A stretch of 64,000 nt of DNA from Acetobacteraceae bacterium. GTDB lineage: Bacteria > Pseudomonadota > Alphaproteobacteria > Acetobacterales > Acetobacteraceae. Numbering within the stretch: position 1 is the stretch's first letter; each line of letters starts with the position of its first letter. The notes beneath the pieces are model-generated. The model ran no database searches. It was not told where the DNA came from and saw only the letters and a program-made list of their open reading frames with translations. A program made the translations under genes and the position numbers. This document shows, piece after piece, positions 8,233-17,809 of this stretch. The DNA lies in assembly GCA_031291795.1 (NCBI GenBank), contig JARLIJ010000272.1, forward strand, positions 1 to 64,000, in the 5' to 3' direction.

Positions 8233-10541
8233 GGTGCCAGGTGCAGTGTCGCCTCGGTGCGGGCCGCCAGCGGTCCCAGCGACACAGTAGCACCGTCGCG
8301 CCAGCGGACCAGGAAATCTCTGGCATGGCGGCTCAGGATGTTGCCGGACTGGCCGGGGACCATGACGAACAGGCTGTGGTCGAGATCGGCGAGGTCGTAG
8401 ACGCCGCGATAGCCGGGGCCGTGGACGTCGTGCAGGTCGGCGTCGGTGCCGGCGCGATCGACCGTGCTGTCGTCGCCGGGCGCGGCGATCGTCAGGGTGG
8501 TCAGCGGGCCCAGCACCGGCAGCCGGCTGAGGATCGGGTGGCCGAACACCGCCTGGTGGACCGTTCCCCAGCGCCAGGCGGCGGGGTCGGCGCCGTAATC
8601 GTCGCCCAGCGCCTTCACCGTGACGTCGAGCGCGGCTTTCAGCGCCGGCGCGCAGTCGCCGTTGCACCAGTGCGCACCCCCTGGCGTGAGGACGAACGCC
8701 ACGAAGTCCTCGCGCGGGCCGCCCTGGTCGGGGTGGATGCCGTTCTGGATAAGCACCGAACGGTCGAACTGCGCGATCCAGGCGTTGAAGATCAGCGGCT
8801 GCGGCGCATCGGTGGTCATCGCGCCGTCCCAGCCGCGCAGCAACGCCTGGGCGCGGGCGGCCGGCGCGTCCAGGCCGGTGACCGCCAGCAGAGTCGGCAG
8901 GATCTGCTGCGCGAAGGTGCTCTGCACGTCGGCCTGAATATGCGCGAAATCGGCGGCGGTGTGCCGGTCGGAAGCCGCCAGCAGCGTGTGGATCCGCTGC
9001 GCCCGCCAGTCGCCGAACGCGTCGCGGCCGAGGAACGGGTGGTCTTCGGCCGGGGCAATCGGCTCGTTGGTGTTCACCAGCCGGCCGGAGCCGGGGGCCA
9101 CGACATGCGGCAGGTCGGTGCCGGCGACCCAGCCGATCCAGTCATGCGCGCCGTCGGCACCCGGCACCGGTGCGGATCCGTCGCCGGCTTTGCGGATCGG
9201 CACCCGCCCGGTCAGGAACAGCCCGATGCCCTGTCGGTCGGCGACCAGCAGGTTCTGCACCGGCGACGTGATCACCGGTGCGGCGGCGCCGGCCTGCGCC
9301 ACGGTTTCGGCCTGGTTCAGCGCCAGCAGGCCGGCCGCGGCCGTGTCGTCCGGCTGCAGGTTGCCCATCGCAACGGCCAGCAGGGGTTCGTTCGCGCCGA
9401 GCAGGTCGGTGATGACGGGGCCGTGGCGGGTCTCGCGGACGGTGAGGACCTGGTCGGGCTCGCCGCGCACGCGGATGCGTTCCTCGTGGACTGCGAAGGG
9501 GCGCGGGCCGTCCGGGGTCTGGTACTCGCCGGTGCCGACCGGGGTTTCCACGAAGATATCCTGCACGTCGGCGCCGGTGGTGGTGAAGGTCCAGGCGATG
9601 TGGCCGTTATGGCCGATCACCAGGAACGGGATGCCGGGGGCGGTGGCGCCGGCCAGGACGTGGCCGGGCGTTTCGATCCGCGCCAGGTACCAGATGCCGG
9701 GGAAGCCCAAAGCGAGATGCGGGTCGCCGGCCAGCAAGGGCGCGCCGGTCGCGGTGTGGCTGCCGTCGACCGCCCACTCGTTCGATGCGGTCGAGGGCAG
9801 CGTGAACGGCGCCGGGAACGCCGGCAGCATCGCCTGCAGCCGTTCGGCCGCCGCGGCGAAGCGCCACGGCAGCACCAGGGCGGCATCGGGCCGGGGCGGC
9901 GTGCGGCTGGCGGGCCATAATTCGTCGATCATCTGCTGTGGGACATGCCTCTGCAGGCGCAGGCGGGTCAGTTCGGTGCGCCAGTTGGACGACAGCCACA
10001 CGCCCATCGTCTTGCCCCAGAGCAGGCTGTCCACCGGGTCCCAAGGTTCGGGGGCGCCAAGGACCAGGAACTCGGGGGCTGCGAACCGGCCGCGGGCGGC
10101 GATCCAGGCGTTCACGCCCCGCGCATAGGCCTCCAGCATCGCGCGCGCCTCGGGCGGCAGGGTCGCGAGGTCGGCCACCGCGTGCCGGCGCAACCCCAGC
10201 GTGCGCATCATGCGGTCGAGCGGCAGCGTGGCGGGACCGGCGATCTCCGACAGCCGGCCGGAAGCGTTGCGCCGCATCAGCTCCATCTGGAACATGCGGT
10301 CGCGGGCGTGCACGAAGCCGAGCGCGGCGGCGGCGTCGAGGGCGGTGGCGGCATGGATGCGGGGGATGCCGTCCTGGTCGAACCCGATCTCCACCGGGGC
10401 GGACAGGCCGGGGATCTGTGCCGTCTGGTCGTTGCGCGGCAGAGTGAGCCAGAGCGCACCGGCGACCAGGCAGACCATCAGCAGGACGAGGACCCCGACC
10501 CAGGTCAGCACGCGGACAAGCGGTCGCAGGACGGGACGCAT
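8229..10541 (-). CDS. Penicillin acylase family protein
   Basis: FVHARDRMFQMELMRR, STASNEWAVDGSHTATGAPLLAGDPHL. Confidence 0.92.
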   Translation of the reverse strand: MRPVLRPLVRVLTWVGVLVLLMVCLVAGALWLTLPRNDQTAQIPGLSAPVEIGFDQDGIPRIHAATALDAAAALGFVHARDRMFQMELMRRNASGRLSEIAGPATLPLDRMMRTLGLRRHAVADLATLPPEARAMLEAYARGVNAWIAARGRFAAPEFLVLGAPEPWDPVDSLLWGKTMGVWLSSNWRTELTRLRLQRHVPQQMIDELWPASRTPPRPDAALVLPWRFAAAAERLQAMLPAFPAPFTLPSTASNEWAVDGSHTATGAPLLAGDPHLALGFPGIWYLARIETPGHVLAGATAPGIPFLVIGHNGHIAWTFTTTGADVQDIFVETPVGTGEYQTPDGPRPFAVHEERIRVRGEPDQVLTVRETRHGPVITDLLGANEPLLAVAMGNLQPDDTAAAGLLALNQAETVAQAGAAAPVITSPVQNLLVADRQGIGLFLTGRVPIRKAGDGSAPVPGADGAHDWIGWVAGTDLPHVVAPGSGRLVNTNEPIAPAEDHPFLGRDAFGDWRAQRIHTLLAASDRHTAADFAHIQADVQSTFAQQILPTLLAVTGLDAPAARAQALLRGWDGAMTTDAPQPLIFNAWIAQFDRSVLIQNGIHPDQGGPREDFVAFVLTPGGAHWCNGDCAPALKAALDVTVKALGDDYGADPAAWRWGTVHQAVFGHPILSRLPVLGPLTTLTIAAPGDDSTVDRAGTDADLHDVHGPGYRGVYDLADLDHSLFVMVPGQSGNILSRHARDFLVRWRDGATVSLGPLAARTEATLHLAP

Positions 10542-10586
10542 CGGGCCCAAGGTGGCGGCAACCAGGGCGGCCGGCAAGGGCCGCGG

Positions 10587-10843
10587 CGAATTGTCACAGG
10601 GCAATCGCTTGAAGCAAGCAAGGGCGGGGCGCTGCCCCGCACCCCGCCAGGGACCTGGTCCCTGGACCCATTCCATTGGTGTTCACCGGGGGAGAGGGCG
10701 CGACACGGCCCTCGGCATGGTCCGCGTAGCGCCCACTCCCCCGGTGAACACCAATGGATCGGTTCCAAGGGCCGTCGCCCTTGGTGGGGTTTGGGGCAAC
10801 GCCCCAACTTTTGCCTGCTTCGAGCGATCGCCCTGCGAATTGT
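10587..10843. repeat. About 255-bp non-coding inverted-repeat element (MITE/REP-like)
   Basis: Perfect 22-bp inner arms CCATTGGTGTTCACCGGGGGAG (10673-10694) / CTCCCCCGGTGAACACCAATGG (10736-10757), flanked by homologous diverged outer arms. Confidence 0.9.
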
Positions 10844-10989
10844 CATGATGGGGGAGACGGTGTGCGGTCCGTCCACAGGGATGGCTTGCCATCCTCAGGG
10901 CGGTCATCTATTGGCGCGACCGGTGCGATCCATTTGCCCTTTGAGACAGGCCTGCCAGGGCCGCCACGGACACGGAGCGCCAGCCCGTC

Positions 10990-12414
10990 GTGACTGATAT
11001 CTGGTTCGACCTGCTGCACGCCCGCGCCGACGTGACCCTGGCGCTCGGCCTCGTGTTTGCGATCTGCGTGACGATCCACAGCCTGTTGCGCAAGCGCGAT
11101 GTGGCGTCCGCCGTCGGCTGGATCGGCCTGGTCTGGTTCGCGCCGATCCTGGGGGCGGCGGTCTACGTGGTGTTCGGCGTCAACCGGGTCCGCCGGCGTG
11201 CCCGCCAGCTCCGGCCGCAGGACGACGATCCCGACGGCCGGTCCGTGCCGACCGTGCCGGGGATGGAAAGCGAACTGGATGCGCTGGGACGCGGCATCAG
11301 CCGGATCACCGCGCGCGCCCTGCTGTCCGGCACTCGGGTGCAGACGTACCATAACGGCGACCAGGCCTATCCGCCGATGCTGGACGCGATCGCGACCGCC
11401 CGGCACAGCATCGGCCTGTCGTCGTATATCTTCCGCGACGACATCTGGGGCGGGCGCTTCATCGCCGCCCTGGCCGAGGCCAGCGGGCGCGGCGTGGCGG
11501 TGCGCGTCCTGATCGACGGGATCGGCGGTGGCTGGCTGCGCTCGCCCGCCTATCGCCGCCTGCGACGCGCCGGCGTCCCGGCCGCCCGTTTCATGCATTC
11601 GCCGCTGCCGTGGCGCATGCCGTTCATCAACCTGCGGTCGCACAAGAAGATCCTTGTGGTGGACGGGACGGTGGGCTTCACCGGCGGCATGAACATCGCG
11701 GACGAGAACGTCATGGCCACCCGGCCGGCGGTGCCGGTGCAGGACCTGCATTTCCGGATCGACGGGCCGGTGGTCCGCCAGTTGGTCGAGGCGTTCGCGC
11801 AGGACTGGCAGTTCGCGGCCGGCGAAGATCTCGCGGGCGACGCCTGGTTCCCGGCGCTGTCCCACGGCACTGGCGCGCTGGCCCGCATCATCGATTCCGG
11901 ACCGGACGAGGACCTGGAGAAGGTGGAGTTCGCCGTCCTGCAGGCCGTCGCCTGCGCGCGGACAAGCATCGCCGTGATGACCCCGTATTTCCTGCCCGAT
12001 GAGCGGCTGATCACCGCGCTGTCGCTCGCTGCCATGCGTGGCGTGGCGGTCCATCTCGTCCTGCCGGAAGCCAGCAACCATGTGCTGGTCGACTGGGCGA
12101 CACGGGCGAATATCGGGCCGCTGCTGGCGGATGGCGTGCGCATCTGGCGCAGCCCGCCGCCATTCCATCACGCCAAGCTGATGGTGGTCGATGGGGAATG
12201 GTGCCTGATCGGCAGTTGCAACTGGGACATCCGTTCGTTCCGGCTGAACTTCGAGCTTTGCATGGAGGTCTACGACAGCGCGCTGGCGGCGGCGCTGACG
12301 GGGCTGATGCAGCAGAGCCGCGGCAAGCCGCTGATGCAGGCGGAGCTGGATGGCCGCGCGTTGCCTGTGCGCCTGCGCGATGCGGCGGCGCGGCTGATGT
12401 TGCCCTATCTGTGA
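10990..12414 (+). CDS. cls: Cardiolipin synthase (PLD family)
   Basis: Two HKD motifs (HKKILVVDG, HHAKLMVVDGEW) and N-terminal TM region. Confidence 0.92.
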   Translation: MTDIWFDLLHARADVTLALGLVFAICVTIHSLLRKRDVASAVGWIGLVWFAPILGAAVYVVFGVNRVRRRARQLRPQDDDPDGRSVPTVPGMESELDALGRGISRITARALLSGTRVQTYHNGDQAYPPMLDAIATARHSIGLSSYIFRDDIWGGRFIAALAEASGRGVAVRVLIDGIGGGWLRSPAYRRLRRAGVPAARFMHSPLPWRMPFINLRSHKKILVVDGTVGFTGGMNIADENVMATRPAVPVQDLHFRIDGPVVRQLVEAFAQDWQFAAGEDLAGDAWFPALSHGTGALARIIDSGPDEDLEKVEFAVLQAVACARTSIAVMTPYFLPDERLITALSLAAMRGVAVHLVLPEASNHVLVDWATRANIGPLLADGVRIWRSPPPFHHAKLMVVDGEWCLIGSCNWDIRSFRLNFELCMEVYDSALAAALTGLMQQSRGKPLMQAELDGRALPVRLRDAAARLMLPYL

Positions 12415-12571
12415 GCCGGTCGGCCGGCCGCTCCGCGGGGCTGCCTGCTGTCGGTCGCGGGGCCGTCACCGACAGCCACACTCAACATAATTCCCTCTGT
12501 CCAAATGAACGACAGCCATGCATAGAGGATGGTTGCACCGGATCGGCCGTTACACCCATTTGTGATGAGCA

Positions 12572-13207
12572 ATGACCAAACTCGTCAGTTGGAACCTGCT
12601 GCGCCTGACCGGAGCCTCGCTTGCCGACGTTGTCGGGCTGATCGAGCGTGAGCAGCCCGATCTCCTGTTGATGCAGGAAGCCACCCGGGTGATGGACGGG
12701 CTGACCGCACGCGTCGGCGGCGAATATGTGCGCAGCCCGCTGCCGGGTCGCGTCCATGGGCTGGCGGTATGGAGCCCGGTGCCGCTCCAAAGTCCCCCGG
12801 TCGTGCTGCCGCTGCCGGCGGGCGCTATGGTCGAGCGGGTCTGCCAGATCGTCGAGTTCGGCTCGATCGCTGTCGCAAACGTGCATCTCTCACATGGCCA
12901 GGTGCTGAACCGCCGCCAGTTGCGCTGGATCGCGCGGGCGCTGCCGTATCGCGCCGCGGTGGTGGGCGACTACAACCTCATCGGCCCGGCCTTGCTGCCG
13001 GGCTTTCGCGATGTCGGGCCGCGCGAGCCAACCCATGTCGCAGGTGACGTCATGCCGGTGCGGATCGATCGCTGCCTGGTCCGCGGCGTGGCGTGCCTGG
13101 GCGCCAAGGCCCTGCTGCGGGAAGCGTCGGACCATCGGCCGATCGTGATCCGGCTCGATGTCGCCATAGCCCAGCAGGCTCGGCACGTGGAACGCGCGCT
13201 GGCGTAG
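12572..13207 (+). CDS. Endonuclease/exonuclease/phosphatase family protein
   Basis: MTKLVSWNLLR, LLLMQEA, VVGDYNLIGPA, ASDHRPIV. Confidence 0.88.
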   Translation: MTKLVSWNLLRLTGASLADVVGLIEREQPDLLLMQEATRVMDGLTARVGGEYVRSPLPGRVHGLAVWSPVPLQSPPVVLPLPAGAMVERVCQIVEFGSIAVANVHLSHGQVLNRRQLRWIARALPYRAAVVGDYNLIGPALLPGFRDVGPREPTHVAGDVMPVRIDRCLVRGVACLGAKALLREASDHRPIVIRLDVAIAQQARHVERALA

Positions 13208-13412
13208 CGGCCGACAACAGCGGCCGGGATTGAAGCGCCGCCGGCGTCCGCAGGATGGCGAACCGCATGCACCGCGATGATGCGGCCTGCGAAGCTGCGG
13301 GGCGGCGCCGGCCAGGGTGCACGGCCGGCACATCAAGGGCTGATCGCGCCGCCCGGTCCCGCCCGGCGTATCGCCTGCCGCGGGTCCGCCTGATCTGCTA
13401 GCGTGTGACGGC

Positions 13413-14270
13413 ATGGATGTCCTCCGCACCGCACACCACCTGCCCGCCATTGCACAGACCGTGATCGGGCTGTGCGTGTGGCTGTTGGTCCTGGCGGTCG
13501 TTTTCATTCCGTTGGAGCGGCTGTTCGCGGTGCGCCGGCACGCCGTGGTCCGGGCGGGATTCCTGGCGGATCTGGGGTATTTCTTCCTCAGCGGGCTGGT
13601 GCCCGGTGCCGTGCTGAGCCTGCCGATCGCAGCGCTCGCCTGGGGCGCGCATCGCCTGCTGCCCGATCGCTGGACCGCGATGGTGGCGCATTGGCCGCTG
13701 GGGATGCGGGTCGTTGCAGCGCTGGTGGTGACGGAAATCGGACTCTACTGGGGCCATCGCTGGAGCCATGAGATCCCGCTGCTCTGGCGGTTCCACGTCA
13801 TCCATCACAGTCCAACCCGGCTGGACTGGCTGGTGAACACGCGGGCGCATCCGGTCGATTTCGTGTTCACCCGGTTCTGCGGTCTGGTGCCGCTCTATGC
13901 GCTGGGTTTCGCCAACCCGCTCGGTGCGCAGCCCAGTCTGGTGCCGCTGCTCGTCCTGGTGCCCGGCGTGGCGTGGGGCTTCTTCATCCATGCCAATCTG
14001 CGCTGGCGGTTCGGACCGCTGGAGTGGCTGGTGGCGACCCCGGCCTTCCATCTGTGGCACCACACCAATGACGGGCCGGACTGCATCGACAAGAACTACG
14101 CGCCGATGCTGCCATGGGTCGACTGGCTGTTCGGCACATTCCATTTGCCGAAGGACCGCCATCCGGTGCGCTATGGCACCGACACGCCGGTGCCGGCCGG
14201 CTTTGTCGGGCAATTGCTGGAGCCGTTCGCGGTCGGGCCGCGCGAACCGGCCCCGGCGCCGCCGCGGTAA
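13413..14270 (+). CDS. Sterol desaturase / fatty acid hydroxylase family protein
   Basis: Histidine clusters HRWSHE, FHVIHHS, HLWHHTND. Confidence 0.9.
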   Translation: MDVLRTAHHLPAIAQTVIGLCVWLLVLAVVFIPLERLFAVRRHAVVRAGFLADLGYFFLSGLVPGAVLSLPIAALAWGAHRLLPDRWTAMVAHWPLGMRVVAALVVTEIGLYWGHRWSHEIPLLWRFHVIHHSPTRLDWLVNTRAHPVDFVFTRFCGLVPLYALGFANPLGAQPSLVPLLVLVPGVAWGFFIHANLRWRFGPLEWLVATPAFHLWHHTNDGPDCIDKNYAPMLPWVDWLFGTFHLPKDRHPVRYGTDTPVPAGFVGQLLEPFAVGPREPAPAPPR

Positions 14271-14276
14271 GCCGGC

Positions 14277-15176
14277 TCAGCGCGTTTTCGGGATCTCGAA
14301 ACCGGCACTGCGCTCGACGAACTGCACCATCGTGGTCAGGTCGTCGCGCGGCGAGCCGGCGAAGATCGCATGCTTGAACAGCAGCCGCACCGACTGGCAG
14401 ACCCACATCGGCACGCCCAGTTCCTCGCCCTGCTCGATCGCGAGGTCGATGTCCTTCATCAGGATGTGCAGCGCCGCGCCGTAATGGAAGCTGCGGTCCA
14501 GCACGGCCTTCGGGAACATGGTCTGGGTGGCGGTGTTGCTGCCGGTGCCGGCGTTGATCGCGCGCAGCATCACCTCGGGGTCGAGGCCGGCCTTGGCGCC
14601 CATCACGAACGCCTCGGAACTCGCAGCGATCGCCACCGCGCACAGGATGTTGTTGGTGAGCTTCAGCACCTGCGCGGCGCCCGGCCGGTCGCCGGCCACC
14701 GTCAGCGTCGGCCCCCACAGCGACAGCAGCGGCCGCACCGCCTCGATCGCGGCCGGGTCGCCGGAGACCATCACCGACAGCGTGCCGGACGCGGCGCCCG
14801 AGGGGCCGCCGGAAATCGGGCTGTCGACCACGGTGACGCCGCGGGCGGCCATCGCCGTCTCGATCTCGCGCAGGAACCGGGTGCCCACGGTGCAGGTATT
14901 CACCAGGATCTTCAGCGCAGCGCCTTGCAGCAGCCCGTCCGGCCCGAACACCACGGTACGGAACGCGTCCAGGGTGGGCAGCGAGACGATCACGATGTCA
15001 CAGCGCTCCGCCATATCGCGCGGCGACGTGGCGCGGCCGGCCCGGCGGTCGAGCAGCGGACGCATGGCCGTCTCGCTGATGTCGTGGACCAGCAGGCTGT
15101 GCCCGCCATCCAGCAGCTTGCCGGCCATCGGCTGGCCCATCATGCCGACGCCAAGGAAGCCTGCCTGCATCGCCAT
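14277..15176 (-). CDS. NAD(P)-dependent oxidoreductase (3-hydroxyisobutyrate dehydrogenase family)
   Basis: GFLGVGMMGQPMAGKLL, DSPISGGPSGA, KLTNNIL. Confidence 0.88.
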   Translation of the reverse strand: MAMQAGFLGVGMMGQPMAGKLLDGGHSLLVHDISETAMRPLLDRRAGRATSPRDMAERCDIVIVSLPTLDAFRTVVFGPDGLLQGAALKILVNTCTVGTRFLREIETAMAARGVTVVDSPISGGPSGAASGTLSVMVSGDPAAIEAVRPLLSLWGPTLTVAGDRPGAAQVLKLTNNILCAVAIAASSEAFVMGAKAGLDPEVMLRAINAGTGSNTATQTMFPKAVLDRSFHYGAALHILMKDIDLAIEQGEELGVPMWVCQSVRLLFKHAIFAGSPRDDLTTMVQFVERSAGFEIPKTR

Positions 15177-15273
15177 CCCCTCCCGTTTGTTATGGCACCA
15201 GGGTTAGCCGGGCATGGGCGTCGAGGGAAGCGTCCGTCTTGCATGCGGTCCGCGTCAGGCACAGCATCATGCG

Positions 15274-15669
15274 ATGACAATCGACAGCTACGATCCGAAT
15301 ATCGCACCCGATCCCGCGTCCTGGCTCGCCCTGGGCGACGACGAACGCCGCACGTTGGTGGAAGCCTGGCACGCGACGCTCCAGGCCGAAATGCCCAACA
15401 TTCCGGTGCATGCCATGATGCATGTCATCGTCGAGAACCAGGTTGCCGAGGGCGACGCGCTGCCGGTGCAACGCAAGGTGCGGCAGCTCATGGCGCAGGG
15501 GCTCGATCGACATGACGCGATCCACGCCGTCGCCTCGGTCCTGATGCATCACTTCCACGCGCTGATGACCCGCGATGAAACCGGCAAGGCTGCGGGCTCC
15601 GACCAGAACCAGCGCTACTTCTCCGCGCTGGGGCGGCTGAACGCACGAAAGTGGCTGCGCAGCGGTTGA
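15274..15669 (+). CDS. Small conserved protein, DUF1841-like
   Basis: NIPVHAMMHVIVENQVAEGD...RHDAIHAVASVLMHHFH. Confidence 0.55.
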   Translation: MTIDSYDPNIAPDPASWLALGDDERRTLVEAWHATLQAEMPNIPVHAMMHVIVENQVAEGDALPVQRKVRQLMAQGLDRHDAIHAVASVLMHHFHALMTRDETGKAAGSDQNQRYFSALGRLNARKWLRSG

Positions 15670-15744
15670 CGCGCGTAGCGTCCCTGCGGGTTGCACCGGC
15701 GGCGGCGCCGAATTACAGCACCGGCAACAGGTGGAGACCCAAGG

Positions 15745-16911
15745 ATGGACCAGGCGTTGCTCGTCGAACCGCATACCGAGATCCGGGAGGAGGTGAAGAA
15801 GCTCTGCGCCCGGTTCCCCGGTGAATACTGGCGCAAGCTGGACGAGCAGCGGGCCTACCCCACCGAATTCGTGCGCGCGCTGACCGAAGCGGGCTATCTC
15901 GGCGCACTGATCCCCGAGGAATACGGCGGCGCGGGCCTGACGCTGTCGGCCGCCGCGGCGATCCTGGAGACGGTGCAGGCCGAGGGCTGCAACGGCGCCG
16001 CCTGCCACGCGCAGATGTACATCATGGGCACGATCCTGCGGCACGGCAACGACGCGCAGAAGCAGGCCTACCTGCCGAAGATCGCCACCGGGGAGCTGCG
16101 CCTGCAGGCGTTCGGCGTCACCGAACCGACCAGCGGCACCGACACCACCAGCCTGCGCACCTTCGCGAAGCGCGAGGGCGATCATTACGTGGTTAACGGC
16201 CAGAAAGTGTGGACCAGCCGCGCGGAGCACTCCGACCTGATGCTGCTGCTGGCGCGCACCACGCCAAAGGACCAGGTGGCCAAGCGCACCGACGGGCTGT
16301 CGACCTTCATCGTCGACATGCAGGCGAGCCTCGGCAAGGGCCTGACCATCCGGCCGATTCGCACCATGATGAACCACAACTCGACCGAAGTGTTCTTCGA
16401 TAACATGGTCGTCCCCGCCGAGAACCTGGTCGGCGTCGAAGGCCGCGGGTTCCGCTACATCCTGGACGGCATGAACGCCGAACGGCTGCTGATCGCGGCC
16501 GAATGCATCGGCGACGCGAAATGGTTTCTGGAGAAAGCGACTGCCTACGCGCGCGACCGGGTCGTGTTCGGCCGCCCGATCGGGCAGAACCAGGGCATCC
16601 AGTTCCCGCTCGCCCGCGCCTATGCGCAGATGCGCGCGGCCGAACTGATGGTGCAGGCGGGGCTTGCGAAGTTCGAAGCCGGCCAGACCCCCGGCGAGGA
16701 AGCCAACATGGCAAAGATGCTCGCCGCCGAGGCGTCCTGGGCCGCCGGCGAGGCCTGCATCCAGACCCATGGCGGCTTCGGCTTCGCCGAAGAATACGAC
16801 ATCGAGCGCAAGTTCCGCGAGACGCGGCTGTACCAGGTGGCCCCGATCAGCACCAACCTGATCCTCTCCTACCTCGCCGAACACGTGCTCGGACTGCCGC
16901 GGAGCTACTGA
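15745..16911 (+). CDS. Acyl-CoA dehydrogenase
   Basis: FGVTEPTSGTDTTSL, QTHGGFGFAEEYDIERKFRETRLYQVAPISTNL. Confidence 0.92.
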   Translation: MDQALLVEPHTEIREEVKKLCARFPGEYWRKLDEQRAYPTEFVRALTEAGYLGALIPEEYGGAGLTLSAAAAILETVQAEGCNGAACHAQMYIMGTILRHGNDAQKQAYLPKIATGELRLQAFGVTEPTSGTDTTSLRTFAKREGDHYVVNGQKVWTSRAEHSDLMLLLARTTPKDQVAKRTDGLSTFIVDMQASLGKGLTIRPIRTMMNHNSTEVFFDNMVVPAENLVGVEGRGFRYILDGMNAERLLIAAECIGDAKWFLEKATAYARDRVVFGRPIGQNQGIQFPLARAYAQMRAAELMVQAGLAKFEAGQTPGEEANMAKMLAAEASWAAGEACIQTHGGFGFAEEYDIERKFRETRLYQVAPISTNLILSYLAEHVLGLPRSY

Positions 16912-17076
16912 CGAGCGCCTGGACCGACCGGACGCACGTTCGGGGCCGGGGAGCGGGTCCCGAGCCGTGCGAACGGTGTGTGTCGCGTGCCCCGGTTGTC
17001 GGAAATCCTTACATCTGTGTTCCAGCGTCCGGCGACGTGGCCGCATAACCTCCTGATTTCCGTAGATGCTATTTTG

Positions 17077-17092
17077 TGGCATCGGAATTGCA
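17077..17092 (+). promoter_or_regulatory. Candidate sigma54 -24/-12 promoter
   Basis: TGGCATCGGAATTGCA, with GG-N10-GC spacing, about 60 bp upstream of the PEP-CTERM gene start. Confidence 0.7.
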
Positions 17093-17152
17093 TTCGTTTC
17101 TGGCAAGTTGGCTGGCTTGTAAATGCCTTCAGGCATCCCGGAGAACACGGAT

Positions 17153-17710
17153 ATGTCCAAAACGCTGTGGATGGGTACGGCAGTCGTTGTGTCGTTGCTG
17201 AGTGTCCAGGCCGCTCAGGCTGATGTGTTCACGTTCGACCCGTTGGCCTCTTACGGTCCGCCCACACTCTATTCGCTGGCCGAAAATGCGGGGTCGAACG
17301 AGACGGCGACGGTCAACATCGTTGGCTACTCCTTCGATGCATCGCGCCTGGGCAATTACGTTGTTCTGGACTCCCCAGGTGTCATCAGCGACTCGGTGTA
17401 TATCAGCAACACCTACACCAGCAGCAATTACGGCCAGATCACTGTCACGTCCTATGAGGGCGAGCGTCCCGCGCTGGCGGATACTGATGTCGTCCTGGGA
17501 ACGGAAGACGGAACGAGTTCCTTCTTGATCGACCTCCTGCTGGCGGATGCCGGTGGTCTCGATCTGGGGTTTTACCTGTCCAGCGATACGGCAGGGCTCC
17601 CGCCGGGCGTCAGTGACCAGATCTCCCTCGAGGTGCCGGAGCCGGCTTCGCTGACGCTGATGGGCGTGGCCCTCGCCGGCCTGGGATTGATCCGCCGCCG
17701 CCATAGCTGA
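17153..17710 (+). CDS. PEP-CTERM sorting-domain exported protein
   Basis: N-terminal signal peptide and C-terminal VPEPASLTLMGVALAGLGLIRRRHS. Confidence 0.9.
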   Translation: MSKTLWMGTAVVVSLLSVQAAQADVFTFDPLASYGPPTLYSLAENAGSNETATVNIVGYSFDASRLGNYVVLDSPGVISDSVYISNTYTSSNYGQITVTSYEGERPALADTDVVLGTEDGTSSFLIDLLLADAGGLDLGFYLSSDTAGLPPGVSDQISLEVPEPASLTLMGVALAGLGLIRRRHS

Positions 17711-17809
17711 TCGCATCCCACCGTTCCGCGAGACCAGGCGCGCGGCTGGGGCGGCGAAGCAGCCGGGCGATCCATTGAGTTCGGCCAGACTTCGTGCCAC
17801 TCACGTGAC

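Noticed and set aside
8241-9920. 559-aa plus-strand ORF
   Set aside because: Antisense shadow of the penicillin acylase gene.
15190-17160. 656-aa minus-strand ORF
   Set aside because: Antisense to the DUF1841-like and acyl-CoA dehydrogenase genes; codon-bias artefact of high GC.
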